DNA from: Sulfuricella sp.
GTDB lineage: Bacteria; Pseudomonadota; Gammaproteobacteria; Burkholderiales; Sulfuricellaceae
Assembly (NCBI GenBank): GCA_030696235.1
Contig: JAUYSN010000211.1
Location: forward strand, 1-14,967
Reading direction: 5' to 3'
Length of the DNA stretch: 14,967 bases
Below are positions 6,425-13,753 of this stretch, piece by piece; within the stretch, counting starts at the first letter, position 1; each line of letters begins with the position of its first letter. A program made the translations under genes and the position numbers. A model generated the notes under the pieces. That model searched no databases and was not told the DNA's origin. It saw only the letters and a list, made by a program, of their open reading frames with translations.

Positions 6425-6717
6425 TGAATTGCAGAATGCTGCGATGCAGTTGAATCCAAAGCCTGACACTCTGGATGTGCTTTTTTGATCTCATAAATCG
6501 GGAAACGCCTACTCCCCGGCCCACGTTAGGGCGGATTAGCGCAGCGTAATCCGCCGAATGATTCCACCATGCGGCGCAATGCCCGCTGGTTATTGCGCCC
6601 TACGCGGACTGCCCCTGATGTTTCCCCTCAAATTAATGACAAATGGCAAGCTTCCTGTGCCTGTAGATGGAGCATGCGCGGCTGATTGTAACGGAATTGG
6701 AATGGCACAATTCAGTT
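6425..6717. other. Intergenic region with second MITE-like repeat
   Basis: About 290 bases between the small lysine-rich ORF and the 3' end of rsmI. It holds the repeat at 6527-6602. The rest shows no supportable ORF, RNA or clear terminator. Confidence 0.5.
6527..6602. repeat. MITE-like palindromic repeat, copy 2
   Basis: The same family as 5584-5682 but shorter (76 against 99 bases). The left hairpin GGCGGATTA-GCGCAGCG-TAATCCGCC and the following CCGAATG are shared. The right hairpin differs in sequence but keeps the fold (GGCGCAAT / ATTGCGCC). Its stem substitutions relative to copy 1 are compensatory (TAA/TTA against TTA/TAA), which suggests that structure, not just sequence, is conserved. 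The right end CGCCCTACGCGG is followed by similar flank in both copies. Confidence 0.75.
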
Positions 6718-7587
6718 TTACCCCTCACCTTTTTTTAACTGCAACGCCAGTTCATACAGCGCATTTTTCTTCTCGCCGCTGATCTCGGCGGCCAGCTTCA
6801 CCGCCTGTTTCAGCGGCATTTCCGCCAGCAGCAGTTGCAGGATGCGTTGCGATTCCTCGCCTATCCCTTCGGCCTGCACCACTTCCGCCCCCGACACCAG
6901 CAGGACGAATTCGCCCCTCTGTTGATTGGCGTCGGCCTCCAGCCAGTCCAGCGCCTCTTCCAGCGTGCAGGTGTGGATGGTTTCGAAAATCTTGGTCAGC
7001 TCGCGCGCGATGGTGACGGTGCGTGCGCCGCCCAGCACTTCCCGCAGATCGGCCATGCTGGCGAGGATGCGGTGGGGCGACTCGTAAAACACCAGGGTAT
7101 GAGGCGTGGCCTTCAGCGCGGCGAGCTCGCGTTTGCGCTCCGATGCGGTGTGCGGCAAAAAGCCGTAGAACAGGAAATGCGGCGCGGTGATCCCCGCCGC
7201 CGAAAATGCGGCGATCGCCGCATTCGCGCCGGGGATGGGCACGACGCGCAGACCGGCCTCGCGCACCTTGGCAACCAGGTAGGCGCCGGGATCGCTCACC
7301 GCCGGGGTGCCGGCATCGGATACCAGCGCTACCGACTTGCCTGACTGGAGCATTTCGATCAGCCGCGCGGCGGCCTGGTATTCGTTATGTTCATGCACTG
7401 CGATCAGTTTGGCGCCGATGGCGAAGTGGTTGAGCAGTCGGGTGGTGTTGCGGGTGTCCTCGGCGGCGATGGCGTCGACGCTGCGCAGGATTTCCAGCGC
7501 GCGCAGGGTGATGTCCTGCAGATTTCCAATTGGTGTGGCAACTACATATAATATGTTTTTGCCTGTCTGGTTATTTTCCTGATGCAA
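6718..7587 (-). CDS. rsmI: 16S rRNA (cytidine1402-2'-O)-methyltransferase RsmI
   Basis: A 289-residue tetrapyrrole-methylase-fold enzyme that methylates the ribose of C1402 in 16S rRNA. Close matches to E. coli RsmI (YraL, 286 residues) include YVVATPIGNLQDITLRALE (14-32), AAEDTRNT (41-48), VHEHNE (64-69), ALVSDAGTPAVSDPG (87-101), VPIPGANAAI (116-125), FYESPHR (167-173), ARELTK (194-199) and KKNALYELAL near the end. The best start is a TTG at 7587, giving MHQENNQTGKNILYVV; AAAGGCGG lies upstream at a suitable distance. Upstream in-frame codons run antisense through lpoA for hundreds of residues and are not part of the gene. The TTG lies inside the first codons of the divergent lpoA, an unusual start-to-start overlap. 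Confidence 0.95.
   Translation of the reverse strand: MHQENNQTGKNILYVVATPIGNLQDITLRALEILRSVDAIAAEDTRNTTRLLNHFAIGAKLIAVHEHNEYQAAARLIEMLQSGKSVALVSDAGTPAVSDPGAYLVAKVREAGLRVVPIPGANAAIAAFSAAGITAPHFLFYGFLPHTASERKRELAALKATPHTLVFYESPHRILASMADLREVLGGARTVTIARELTKIFETIHTCTLEEALDWLEADANQQRGEFVLLVSGAEVVQAEGIGEESQRILQLLLAEMPLKQAVKLAAEISGEKKNALYELALQLKKGEG
7547..7552 (+). promoter_or_regulatory. Possible -10 element of the lpoA operon
   Basis: A perfect TATAAT lies 29 bases before the lpoA ATG, inside the first codons of the opposite-strand rsmI. The hexamer 17 bases upstream is a weak match to the -35 (TTCCAA). It would give a leader of about 23 bases. This leader shows no purine-rich ribosome binding site. 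Confidence 0.45.
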
Positions 7588-8814
7588 CGTTTTGCCGCCT
7601 TTCTGATTATCCTGTTTGCCGCATTCAATAGCGGCTGCGCCACCTCGACAAAACCCGCCCCCGTTAGAGAAGGCCGGCCCATCGCCGCGCCCGCGCCAAG
7701 CGCTCCGACGCCGGCAGCATCCACTCCGCAAGCCGAGACACCGGTCGCAAAAACCTTCCCGCTGGCTGTGGCGCTTCCGCCGGAGGCTTTTACAACGCCA
7801 CGGAGAGAAGGCCAGAAACCCCATATCGCGCTGCTGCTGCCGCTCAAGTCGGCCTCGTTCGGGCAACCGGCCGAGGCGGTCAGGCAGGGCGCCATTGCCG
7901 CTTCCGGCATTCAGATACCGGCAGCGCTGCCGCTGCAAGTCTATCCTACCGGTGACCAGGTTGAGGATATTGTGTCCGCATACCGGCAGGCATTGCAAGC
8001 CGGCGCCAAAATCGTGATCGGGCCGTTGACCCGTAATGCCGTCACTGCGCTGGCGAAAAGCGGTCTGGTTACGGTGCCGACCCTGGCCCTGAATTATCCG
8101 GAAGGGGACGCGGTTCTTCCTGAAAGCCTCTACCTGTTCGGCCTGACCGCGGAGGGCGAAGCGCGCCAGGCCGCACGCCGCGCCTTTAACGACGGGCGGC
8201 GCACTGCCCTGACCGTTACCGCCAATACTCCGCTGGCAAAACGGGTACAGCAGGCATTCGCGGATACATGGCGCGGGCTGGGCGGGAAGCTGGTGGCACA
8301 GGCCAGCTTTTCTCCCGAGCGGACCCAGTTCCCTGCAGTACACGATACGGTCATCAAGCATCGGGCAGACATCATCTTTCTCGCCGCCGATGCCAATCTG
8401 GCCCGCATGGTCCGTCCCTATCTGGACGCCAGCACGCCGACCTACGCCACCTCGATGGTCTTCGGCGGCAACCAGGAAATCGGCCGGAATGTCGACCTGA
8501 ACGGCGTGCTGTTTTCCGAGATGCCCTGGCTGCTGGTGCCTGACCATCCCGCCGTTATGGTGTACCCGCGCGCCGAAAACTTCAGCATCGAGCAGGAGCG
8601 GCTCTACGCACTGGGCATCGATGCCTTCCGTATCGCCGCCGTCATGGCGCAGAACCCGCGACCGGGGGAAGGCAGCGTACTGGACGGCGTGACCGGCCAG
8701 ATCAGCCTTGCCGACCACCAGTTCCAGCGCGAAATGGCGGCCGCGCAATTCAGGGAGGGGACCGCGGTAGCGACTGAGTTCGCCGACCCGAACAATCTTG
8801 GCGAACCCCGGTAA
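7582..8814 (+). CDS. lpoA: Penicillin-binding protein activator LpoA (LppC family lipoprotein)
   Basis: A 410-residue outer-membrane lipoprotein candidate. The N-terminus MQRFAAFLIILFAAFNSGC is a signal peptide with an imperfect lipobox (NSGC, Cys19), then a Pro/Ala-rich linker (about 22-55) and a periplasmic-binding-protein-like LppC domain starting at KPHIALLLPLKSASFGQPAEAV (about 75-395). In E. coli LpoA activates the bifunctional PBP1A. That protein is 678 residues with an extra N-terminal TPR-like domain; the version here lacks it, as expected for a short betaproteobacterial form. The call is strengthened by synteny: rsmI divergent, then yraN, sis gene and BON lipoprotein downstream, as in E. 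coli yraL-yraM-yraN-yraO-yraP. Its 3' end overlaps the yraN start by 17 bases. Confidence 0.9.
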   Translation: MQRFAAFLIILFAAFNSGCATSTKPAPVREGRPIAAPAPSAPTPAASTPQAETPVAKTFPLAVALPPEAFTTPRREGQKPHIALLLPLKSASFGQPAEAVRQGAIAASGIQIPAALPLQVYPTGDQVEDIVSAYRQALQAGAKIVIGPLTRNAVTALAKSGLVTVPTLALNYPEGDAVLPESLYLFGLTAEGEARQAARRAFNDGRRTALTVTANTPLAKRVQQAFADTWRGLGGKLVAQASFSPERTQFPAVHDTVIKHRADIIFLAADANLARMVRPYLDASTPTYATSMVFGGNQEIGRNVDLNGVLFSEMPWLLVPDHPAVMVYPRAENFSIEQERLYALGIDAFRIAAVMAQNPRPGEGSVLDGVTGQISLADHQFQREMAAAQFREGTAVATEFADPNNLGEPR

Positions 8815-9151
8815 TACCGGCGCCGAAGCAGAGCAACTGGCCGCGACCTTCCTGCAGCGGCAGGGGCTCAAGCTGGTCGAAACCAACTACCGCTGCCGCT
8901 TCGGCGAAATCGACCTGATCTGCCATGATCAGAACACGCTGGTGTTCGTTGAAGTCCGGCTGCGCGGAAACGACGCATTCGGCGGGGCGGCGGCCAGCAT
9001 CACGGCCAGCAAGCGACACAAACTGGTGCTCACTGCCCGGCATTATTTGCAGCGGCTGCGCTCCTCCCCCGCCTGCCGCTTCGATGTGGTATTGTTGCGC
9101 GGCCTGCGGGATAATGACGTCGAGTGGATCAGGAATGCCTTTGGCGAGTGA
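8798..9151 (+). CDS. yraN: YraN family protein (UPF0102), nuclease-like
   Basis: A 117-residue protein of the UPF0102 family, which has a restriction-endonuclease-like core. Visible are GAEAEQLAATFLQRQGLKLVETNYR (about 6-30), the core FGEIDLICHD (33-42) and VFVEVRLR (47-54), together giving the ExD..ExK-like pattern, although the usual Lys of EVK is Arg here (EVR), as in many family members. The cellular role is not established. The start is the TTG at 8798, inside the lpoA 3' end: MANPGNTGAEAE matches the usual family N-terminus, and a stop lies about ten codons further upstream, leaving little choice. The ribosome binding site is weak. Confidence 0.9.
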   Translation: MANPGNTGAEAEQLAATFLQRQGLKLVETNYRCRFGEIDLICHDQNTLVFVEVRLRGNDAFGGAAASITASKRHKLVLTARHYLQRLRSSPACRFDVVLLRGLRDNDVEWIRNAFGE

Positions 9152-9171
9152 GCCTAGTCAACCTTGGAAAG

Positions 9172-9205
9172 AAAAACAGGTAACCACAGAGGCACAGAGT
9201 TAAAA
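9172..9205 (+). repeat. Dispersed ACCACAGAGGCACAGAG-type motif before the sis gene
   Basis: The yraN-gmhA spacer contains GTAACCACAGAGGCACAGAG followed by TTAAAAAAT. I recognise this string as common in intergenic regions of many environmental proteobacteria. Only one copy is in this window, so its repeat status rests on recollection. It replaces the expected ribosome binding site region of the next gene; the GAGG within it is 16 or more bases from the ATG. Confidence 0.4.
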
Positions 9206-9210
9206 AATAT

Positions 9211-9801
9211 ATGGATTTAATCAGCCGAATCAGCCACCACTTTACCGAAAGCGCCCATCTCAAGCTGCAGGCGGTGGACGTCCTCGCAGCTCCGATTGCC
9301 GATGCGGCGGAGCGCCTTGTACAGTGCCTGATGGCCGACGGCAAAATTCTTGCCTGCGGCAACGGCGGCTCGGCGGCCGATGCCCAGCATTTCTCCGCGG
9401 AAATGCTCAACCGCTTCGAGATGGAGCGCCCGGGACTCGCCGCGATCGCGCTGACCACCGACGCTTCGACCCTCACCTCGATCGCCAATGACTACGATTT
9501 CGACCAGATTTTTTCCAAGCAGATCCGTGCCTTGGGGCACTCCGGCGACCTGCTGCTCGCCATTTCCACCAGCGGCAATTCCCGCAACGTGATCCAGGCG
9601 GTCAACGCTGCCCACGACCGCGGCATGAACGTGATCGCGCTGACCGGCAGGGGCGGAGGCCAGATGACCGAAATCCTGATGCCGGGCGACATCCACCTGT
9701 GCGCGCCGGGCGATCGTACCGCGCACACGCAGGAAATCCATATTACGGCCATCCACTGCCTGTGCGATGCCGTTGATTGTCTTTTACTAGGAGTTGAATA
9801 A
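9211..9801 (+). CDS. gmhA: SIS-domain phosphoheptose isomerase GmhA (DiaA-like position)
   Basis: A 196-residue single-SIS-domain protein. Motifs are [16 protein letters not shown] (50-65), STSGNS (119-124) and the C-terminal helix [18 protein letters not shown]. GmhA converts sedoheptulose 7-phosphate to D-glycero-D-manno-heptose 7-phosphate. All four residues corresponding to the E. coli GmhA metal/catalytic set are present (H60, E64, Q174, H182), while E. coli DiaA, which sits at the same locus (yraO), lacks the Glu. With rfaE2 two genes downstream, an isomerase role in LPS heptose synthesis is more likely than DnaA binding, but a dual or DiaA-like role cannot be excluded. The stop codon is directly adjacent to the dolP start. 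Confidence 0.88.
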   Translation: MDLISRISHHFTESAHLKLQAVDVLAAPIADAAERLVQCLMADGKILACGNGGSAADAQHFSAEMLNRFEMERPGLAAIALTTDASTLTSIANDYDFDQIFSKQIRALGHSGDLLLAISTSGNSRNVIQAVNAAHDRGMNVIALTGRGGGQMTEILMPGDIHLCAPGDRTAHTQEIHITAIHCLCDAVDCLLLGVE

Positions 9802-10368
9802 ATGCGTTATGTCTATCTGATTGCCCTGGCCTTTTCCGTCATCAACCTGCAAGGGTGCTTCCCGGTTGTCGCAACCGGCGCGGGCACGGGTGTTCTCATG
9901 GCCGAGGATCGCCGCACTTCCGGCACTTTTATCGAGGATCAGGGTATCGAGCTGAAAGCTTCCAACCGTCTCGACGAAAAGTTCAAGGACACGGTTCACA
10001 TCAACATCACCAGCTACAACCGTACTATCCTGATGACCGGCGAGGTTCCGACCGATGCCGCCAAGCAGGAAGCAGAAAGAATTGTCCGCGGCGTTCCCAA
10101 TGTCAGCATCGTCCTCAATGAACTTGCCATTGGCGGCATCAGCTCCTATACCTCGCGCAGCAACGACAGCTACCTGACCTCCAAGGTCAAGGTACGCTTC
10201 GTGGACCTGGGGAAATTCCAGGCCAATCACGTCAAGGTGGTAACGGAAAACAACGTGGTCTACCTGCTCGGCATGGTGACCCGCAAGGAAGCTGAAAATG
10301 CCGTCGAAATCGCCCGCACCACCGGCGGCGTACAGAAGGTGGTCAAGCTGTTCGAATACATCGACTGA
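9802..10368 (+). CDS. dolP: BON-domain outer-membrane lipoprotein (DolP/YraP-like)
   Basis: A 188-residue lipoprotein with signal peptide and lipobox NLQGC (Cys19), a short glycine-rich stretch, then two BON domains (about 45-115 and 122-187). The second contains [28 protein letters not shown], a typical BON phospholipid-binding pattern. In E. coli DolP (191 residues) sits in the outer membrane, binds anionic phospholipid and supports envelope integrity. Size, domain count and position after yraN and the sis gene all agree. AGGAG at 9789-9793 is a strong ribosome binding site 8 bases before the ATG, and the preceding gene's stop directly abuts the start. Confidence 0.92.
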   Translation: MRYVYLIALAFSVINLQGCFPVVATGAGTGVLMAEDRRTSGTFIEDQGIELKASNRLDEKFKDTVHINITSYNRTILMTGEVPTDAAKQEAERIVRGVPNVSIVLNELAIGGISSYTSRSNDSYLTSKVKVRFVDLGKFQANHVKVVTENNVVYLLGMVTRKEAENAVEIARTTGGVQKVVKLFEYID

Positions 10369-10859
10369 TGTTCTCTTCTCCCGCACCACTGTTCGAGAAC
10401 AAGATTTGCACACCCGGCAATCTGGCGGTGCGCATTGCCGCCCTGCCGCGCCCGCTGGTGTTCACCAACGGCTGCTTCGACATTCTCCATCGCGGCCACG
10501 TCACTTATCTGGCGCAGGCGCGTGCACTGGGCGCCAGCCTGATCGTCGGGGTCAACACCGACGCTTCGGTGAAGCGCCTGGGCAAAGGCGACGAGCGCCC
10601 GATCAACAATCAGGACGACCGCATGACGGTGCTGGCAGCGCTGGAAAGCGTCAGCCTGGTCTGCCTGTTCGACGAGGACACGCCGCTCAACCTGATCCTT
10701 GCCTGCAAGCCGGATGTGCTGGTGAAAGGCGGCGACTGGGCCGTGACCGACATCGTCGGCGCGCGGGAAGTTCAAGGCTGGGGCGGGACAGTCCATTCGA
10801 TTCCGTTCCTGCACGAGCGCTCCACCACCGCGACCCTGGCCAAGATCCGCAGTCTTTAA
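10368..10859 (+). CDS. rfaE2: D-beta-D-heptose 1-phosphate adenylyltransferase (RfaE2)
   Basis: A 163-residue nucleotidyltransferase equivalent to the C-terminal half of E. coli HldE. It transfers AMP to heptose 1-phosphate, making ADP-heptose for LPS inner core. The signature is [18 protein letters not shown] (31-48), with the HxGH nucleotide-binding motif at 41-44, then [14 protein letters not shown] (61-74), VLVKGGDW (117-124) and the late FLHERSTT motif (148-154). It is a separate protein with no kinase domain attached, as in many betaproteobacteria where rfaE1 lies elsewhere. Its ATG overlaps the dolP stop by one base (TGATG), and its stop overlaps the next start (TAATG). Confidence 0.95.
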   Translation: MFSSPAPLFENKICTPGNLAVRIAALPRPLVFTNGCFDILHRGHVTYLAQARALGASLIVGVNTDASVKRLGKGDERPINNQDDRMTVLAALESVSLVCLFDEDTPLNLILACKPDVLVKGGDWAVTDIVGAREVQGWGGTVHSIPFLHERSTTATLAKIRSL

Positions 10860-12226
10860 TGCTCCCAGCCGATTTCATCAGCCGGCTTCAAGCCATTGTC
10901 GGCCGGGACAATCTTTTCACCGATCCGGTGGACTGCTATGCCTACTCCTACGACAACAGCCGCAAGATTTTCCCGCCCGAAGCGGTTGCGTTTGCGCTCA
11001 ACACCGAGCAGGTGCGGGACATCATCCTGCTGTGCAACCAATGCGGCGTGCCGGTCACGCCGCGCGGCAGGGGCACCGGCACTGCCGGCGGCAGCATTCC
11101 CGAAAGCGGTGGGCTGGTATTGTCGCTGGAGCGCATGCGCAACATCATCCGCGTCGACCCTGCCAACCGGACGATCGTCGCCGAGCCCGGCGTACTCAAC
11201 CAGGAAATCCAGGAAGCCGCAAAACAGCACGGCTTTTTCTGGCCGCCCGACCCTTCCAGCAGCGCGTATTGCAGCATCGGCGGCAACCTCGCCACCTGCG
11301 CCGCCGGCCCCCATGCCGTCAAATACGGGGTCACCCGCGACCATGTGCTGGGATTGAAGGCGGTAACCGGCAGCGGCGAAATCATCAAGACCGGCTGCGC
11401 TACCACCAAGGGCGTGGTCGGCTACGATCTTACGCGCCTGATCATCGGTTCGGAAGGTACGCTTGCCGTGATTACCGAGGCCACCCTCAAACTCACCCCG
11501 CTGCCGCAAGCGGTGGGCGGCATCACCGCACACTATGCCGACATCAGCCACTGCGCCAGGGCGATCGCCGCGATCATGGCGCAACCGCATATTCCCAGCG
11601 CGCTGGAATTTCTCGACAGCGCGGCGCTCGACCTGATACGCGGCCGTCATCCTGGCCTGCTGCCGGAAAACTCGCGCGCCATGCTGATGATCGAGGTGGA
11701 TGGAGGAACCGCGGAAATTGCCGACAGCGCAGAGGCCATCCGCAAGGCCTGTAGCAACGACGGCCTGATTACGGCAGAAGCCACCGCCGATCCGGCCGGG
11801 CTGTGGGCGGTGCGCAAGGCGCTTTCACCATTACTACGCGACATTGCCCCGAAGAAAATCAACGAAGACGTCGTCGTGCCGGTTTCAAGGCTGCCCGATC
11901 TGCTGCATGGGCTGGGAGAGTTGAGCCGGAAATACCGCGTGGCCAACGTGAATTTCGGCCATGCCGGTAACGGCAACATCCACGTCAACCTGCTGATCAA
12001 CCCGGACGATCCCGATGAAATGCGGCGGGGCGTAGCCTGCCTGGACGAGGTTTTCGACCTGGTATTGAAGCTCAGCGGCACGCTTTCAGGTGAACACGGC
12101 GTGGGCCGCGAAAAACGCGCCTATGTAGGGCGCGAGATCGATGCGCCGACCATGGCGCTGATGAAACAGATCAAGCAGGTATTCGACCCCAACGGGATAC
12201 TCAATCCCGGTAAGCTGTTTCCTTAG
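10859..12226 (+). CDS. glcD: FAD-linked oxidase, glycolate oxidase GlcD / D-lactate dehydrogenase type
   Basis: A 455-residue flavoprotein. The N-terminal FAD-binding domain (PF01565-like, about 38-175) has PVTPRGRGTGTAGGS (65-79), VVEPG-like VAEPGV (107-112), PPDPSSSAYCSIGGNLATCAAG (129-150) and VVGYDLTRLIIGSEGTLAVITEA (187-209). The C-terminal oxidase domain has NVNFGHAGNGNIHVNLL with the conserved histidines, SGEHGVGREKR and the ending FDPNGILNPGKLF. Such enzymes oxidise a 2-hydroxy acid (glycolate or D-lactate) and pass electrons onward. The substrate cannot be decided from sequence, and no glcE or glcF follows, so the gene symbol is tentative. The ATG at 10859 overlaps the rfaE2 stop (TAATG). 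A longer frame back to 10298 runs out of frame through rfaE2 and was rejected. Confidence 0.88.
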   Translation: MLPADFISRLQAIVGRDNLFTDPVDCYAYSYDNSRKIFPPEAVAFALNTEQVRDIILLCNQCGVPVTPRGRGTGTAGGSIPESGGLVLSLERMRNIIRVDPANRTIVAEPGVLNQEIQEAAKQHGFFWPPDPSSSAYCSIGGNLATCAAGPHAVKYGVTRDHVLGLKAVTGSGEIIKTGCATTKGVVGYDLTRLIIGSEGTLAVITEATLKLTPLPQAVGGITAHYADISHCARAIAAIMAQPHIPSALEFLDSAALDLIRGRHPGLLPENSRAMLMIEVDGGTAEIADSAEAIRKACSNDGLITAEATADPAGLWAVRKALSPLLRDIAPKKINEDVVVPVSRLPDLLHGLGELSRKYRVANVNFGHAGNGNIHVNLLINPDDPDEMRRGVACLDEVFDLVLKLSGTLSGEHGVGREKRAYVGREIDAPTMALMKQIKQVFDPNGILNPGKLFP

Positions 12227-12333
12227 CTCTTTGGCGCTTTTTCGGTGGCCTTGGCTGCCACTTTGCGCACTATCTTGGCGATCACCTTCTTGCCCAGCAA
12301 CACCATCAAACCCAGCAGCGCTTTCTTGATCAT
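12223..12333 (-). CDS. Small cationic membrane-like protein, 36 residues
   Basis: A 36-residue ORF beginning MIKKALLGLMVLLGKKVIAK and ending VAAKATEKAPKS. It has a short hydrophobic stretch (5-14), then a Lys/Val/Ile/Ala helix that would be amphipathic (15-32); ten basic residues and one acidic. The ATG overlaps the stop of the SPOR-domain gene (ATGA), exactly like the two preceding junctions of this operon, and AGGGTGG lies upstream as a possible ribosome binding site. I take it as a real coupled gene, not chance. Its stop codon overlaps tail-to-tail with that of glcD. Function unknown; a small inner-membrane peptide is the likeliest reading. Confidence 0.6.
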   Translation of the reverse strand: MIKKALLGLMVLLGKKVIAKIVRKVAAKATEKAPKS

Positions 12334-13034
12334 TGTCCCACCCTGACCGGTTTGCGGCACTCCACGGCCTTCAGCTCGCTCCCTGGAAAATCCAGTTTCA
12401 ATTTTGTCAGCTGCGCGGTCATGGACTCGCCGCTATCCTTGATCTGAAATACGGCAGCGTCGATTTCCTGGGTGCGCGGACCGGAAACGGCCGATTTCAC
12501 ACCCTTCGCGCGCAGCTGATCGAGGTATTTGTCAGCCGCCTCGGCGGAGGAAAAAATACCCATGGAAATCGCATACTGCATCGCCGATGGCTCACGGACG
12601 ATGTAGCTGTCCTGCACCCCGAACTGCTTCAGTTCATCCACCTTCTTTTGCGCTTCCTGCAGCGTCTTGCGTGGCGTGACGTAAACCCAGTAGCCCCCGG
12701 ATTTTTCCGCTTTGTTCTGGATGAGCTTCTCGCCCAACCGCAGCTTCTCCAGCGCCTGCGCCACGCGCTTTAGCGTGTCGCCAGAAAATTGGCCCCATTC
12801 GAGGCAAATCTCGGACTTGACTTCGACGGGGGCGCTATCTCCTGACTTTACCAGTGGCTCCGACATGGGCAGCGCCGGAGCCGGCGCATTCTGGGGCTCG
12901 GCCAACAGCTTGATCTCTTCCGCCTTGACCGGCTCGTGGCCTCGCATGGGCTCCCTGCCATGACTGCTGTTGAGCTGCATCACGGTAAAAAACAAGATGT
13001 TGATAACCAGCAGTATTGCGAATATCCACTTCAT
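12330..13034 (-). CDS. SPOR-domain inner-membrane protein
   Basis: A 234-residue bitopic protein: an N-terminal membrane anchor (MKWIFAILLVINILFFTVMQ), a Pro/Ala/Glu-rich linker (about 25-75), then ECLEWG-like EICLEWGQFSG (75-85) and a SPOR-like region with GGYWVYVTP (113-121) and YAISMGIFSSAEAADKYLDQLRAKGV (154-179). SPOR domains bind denuded septal peptidoglycan, so a periplasmic role near the division site is likely but inferred. It starts within the coaX stop (ATGA), and its own stop overlaps the 36-residue ORF. SPOR genes after coaX are, from memory, a recurring arrangement in betaproteobacteria. Confidence 0.85.
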   Translation of the reverse strand: MKWIFAILLVINILFFTVMQLNSSHGREPMRGHEPVKAEEIKLLAEPQNAPAPALPMSEPLVKSGDSAPVEVKSEICLEWGQFSGDTLKRVAQALEKLRLGEKLIQNKAEKSGGYWVYVTPRKTLQEAQKKVDELKQFGVQDSYIVREPSAMQYAISMGIFSSAEAADKYLDQLRAKGVKSAVSGPRTQEIDAAVFQIKDSGESMTAQLTKLKLDFPGSELKAVECRKPVRVGQ

Positions 13035-13753
13035 GCCAATGCGATCCTGATCAGTCCATCCAGCACCAGATTATCCACCATCCTCGTCTTGCCGGACAAC
13101 AGAGGCAGGAGCAGTTGAGCATCACCGCCACTCAGCAAGCAGGTCGGCGCCCGCTTGATCTCACCGGCGAGCAAGGCATTCATGTGCCAGACCGCCCCCA
13201 CCATGGCGGACAGCGCGCCGCTGTAAACCGCATCGGGAGTGTTTCTGGGGATATCCCTGTAATGACCGCCCCCCTCCCCGATGGCCGCAGTGTTTTCAGC
13301 CAGCGCCCGCAGCATCGTTGCCAGCCCGGGAACGATCAACCCGCCCAAGAACACGCCATCGGCGGTCAGTGCATCCACGGTCATCGCAGTTCCGGCGTTT
13401 ATCACCACGCAGCCTTCCGGCGCGATGGCACGCGCGGCGATCAATGCCGCCCAGCGGTCACTGCCCAGCTGCGAGGGGATATCATAGCCGTTGCTTACGC
13501 CGCACTGGCTTTCGACCGCAACGACCCATTGCATCTTGGCAGACCAGCCCTTGCAGGCTTCCTCTATCTGCAGGACCACCTGCGGCCCGGCAACGTTCGA
13601 TGCAACGATCCGTTCAGGTACAGCTAAGCATTTCCATGCATCGCCTAGGCCAGCTACGTCCGCAGTGGCAATCCAGCCCTGAGACACCCACGAATTTCCA
13701 TCATGCAATCCCCATTTAATCCGGGTATTGCCGGCATCCACCGCTAGTATCAT
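13031..13753 (-). CDS. coaX: Type III pantothenate kinase CoaX
   Basis: A 240-residue ASKHA-fold kinase that phosphorylates pantothenate in the first step of coenzyme A synthesis. Diagnostic motifs are LAVDAGNTRIKWGL (3-16, phosphate binding), LGSDRWAALIAA (115-126) with the Gx(D)RW signature of the type III enzyme, VVINAGTAMTVDAL (135-148), GGLIVPG (156-162) and LLSGGDAQLL near the end. Type III kinases are insensitive to CoA feedback and replace CoaA in many betaproteobacteria. The ATG overlaps the birA stop (ATGA) and the stop overlaps the SPOR gene start, a tight cofactor operon. Confidence 0.96.
   Translation of the reverse strand: MILAVDAGNTRIKWGLHDGNSWVSQGWIATADVAGLGDAWKCLAVPERIVASNVAGPQVVLQIEEACKGWSAKMQWVVAVESQCGVSNGYDIPSQLGSDRWAALIAARAIAPEGCVVINAGTAMTVDALTADGVFLGGLIVPGLATMLRALAENTAAIGEGGGHYRDIPRNTPDAVYSGALSAMVGAVWHMNALLAGEIKRAPTCLLSGGDAQLLLPLLSGKTRMVDNLVLDGLIRIALA

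Noticed and set aside
6146..6469. 107-residue minus-strand hydrophobic open frame (antisense to the lysine-rich ORF)
   Set aside because: The Leu/Phe-rich composition is simply the complement of the Lys/Glu codons of the plus-strand ORF; it has no ribosome binding site. The IS110-like start at 6171 lies in another frame.
5584..6602. The two palindromic repeats as a CRISPR array
   Set aside because: Only two copies, over 900 bases apart, each itself palindromic with different right arms; no regular spacers.
7588..8886. Long minus-strand open frame continuous with rsmI (722 residues in all)
   Set aside because: It is antisense to lpoA, whose protein is clearly recognisable. The extension shows no domain and low-complexity composition; only the part from 7587 downward is RsmI.
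10298..10858. Upstream extension of the GlcD-type oxidase frame
   Set aside because: It overlaps rfaE2 out of frame and is Arg/Pro-rich without domain features; the ATG at 10859 gives the normal N-terminus.
10856..11650. 264-residue minus-strand open frame opposite glcD
   Set aside because: Antisense shadow of a well-recognised flavoprotein; no family features.
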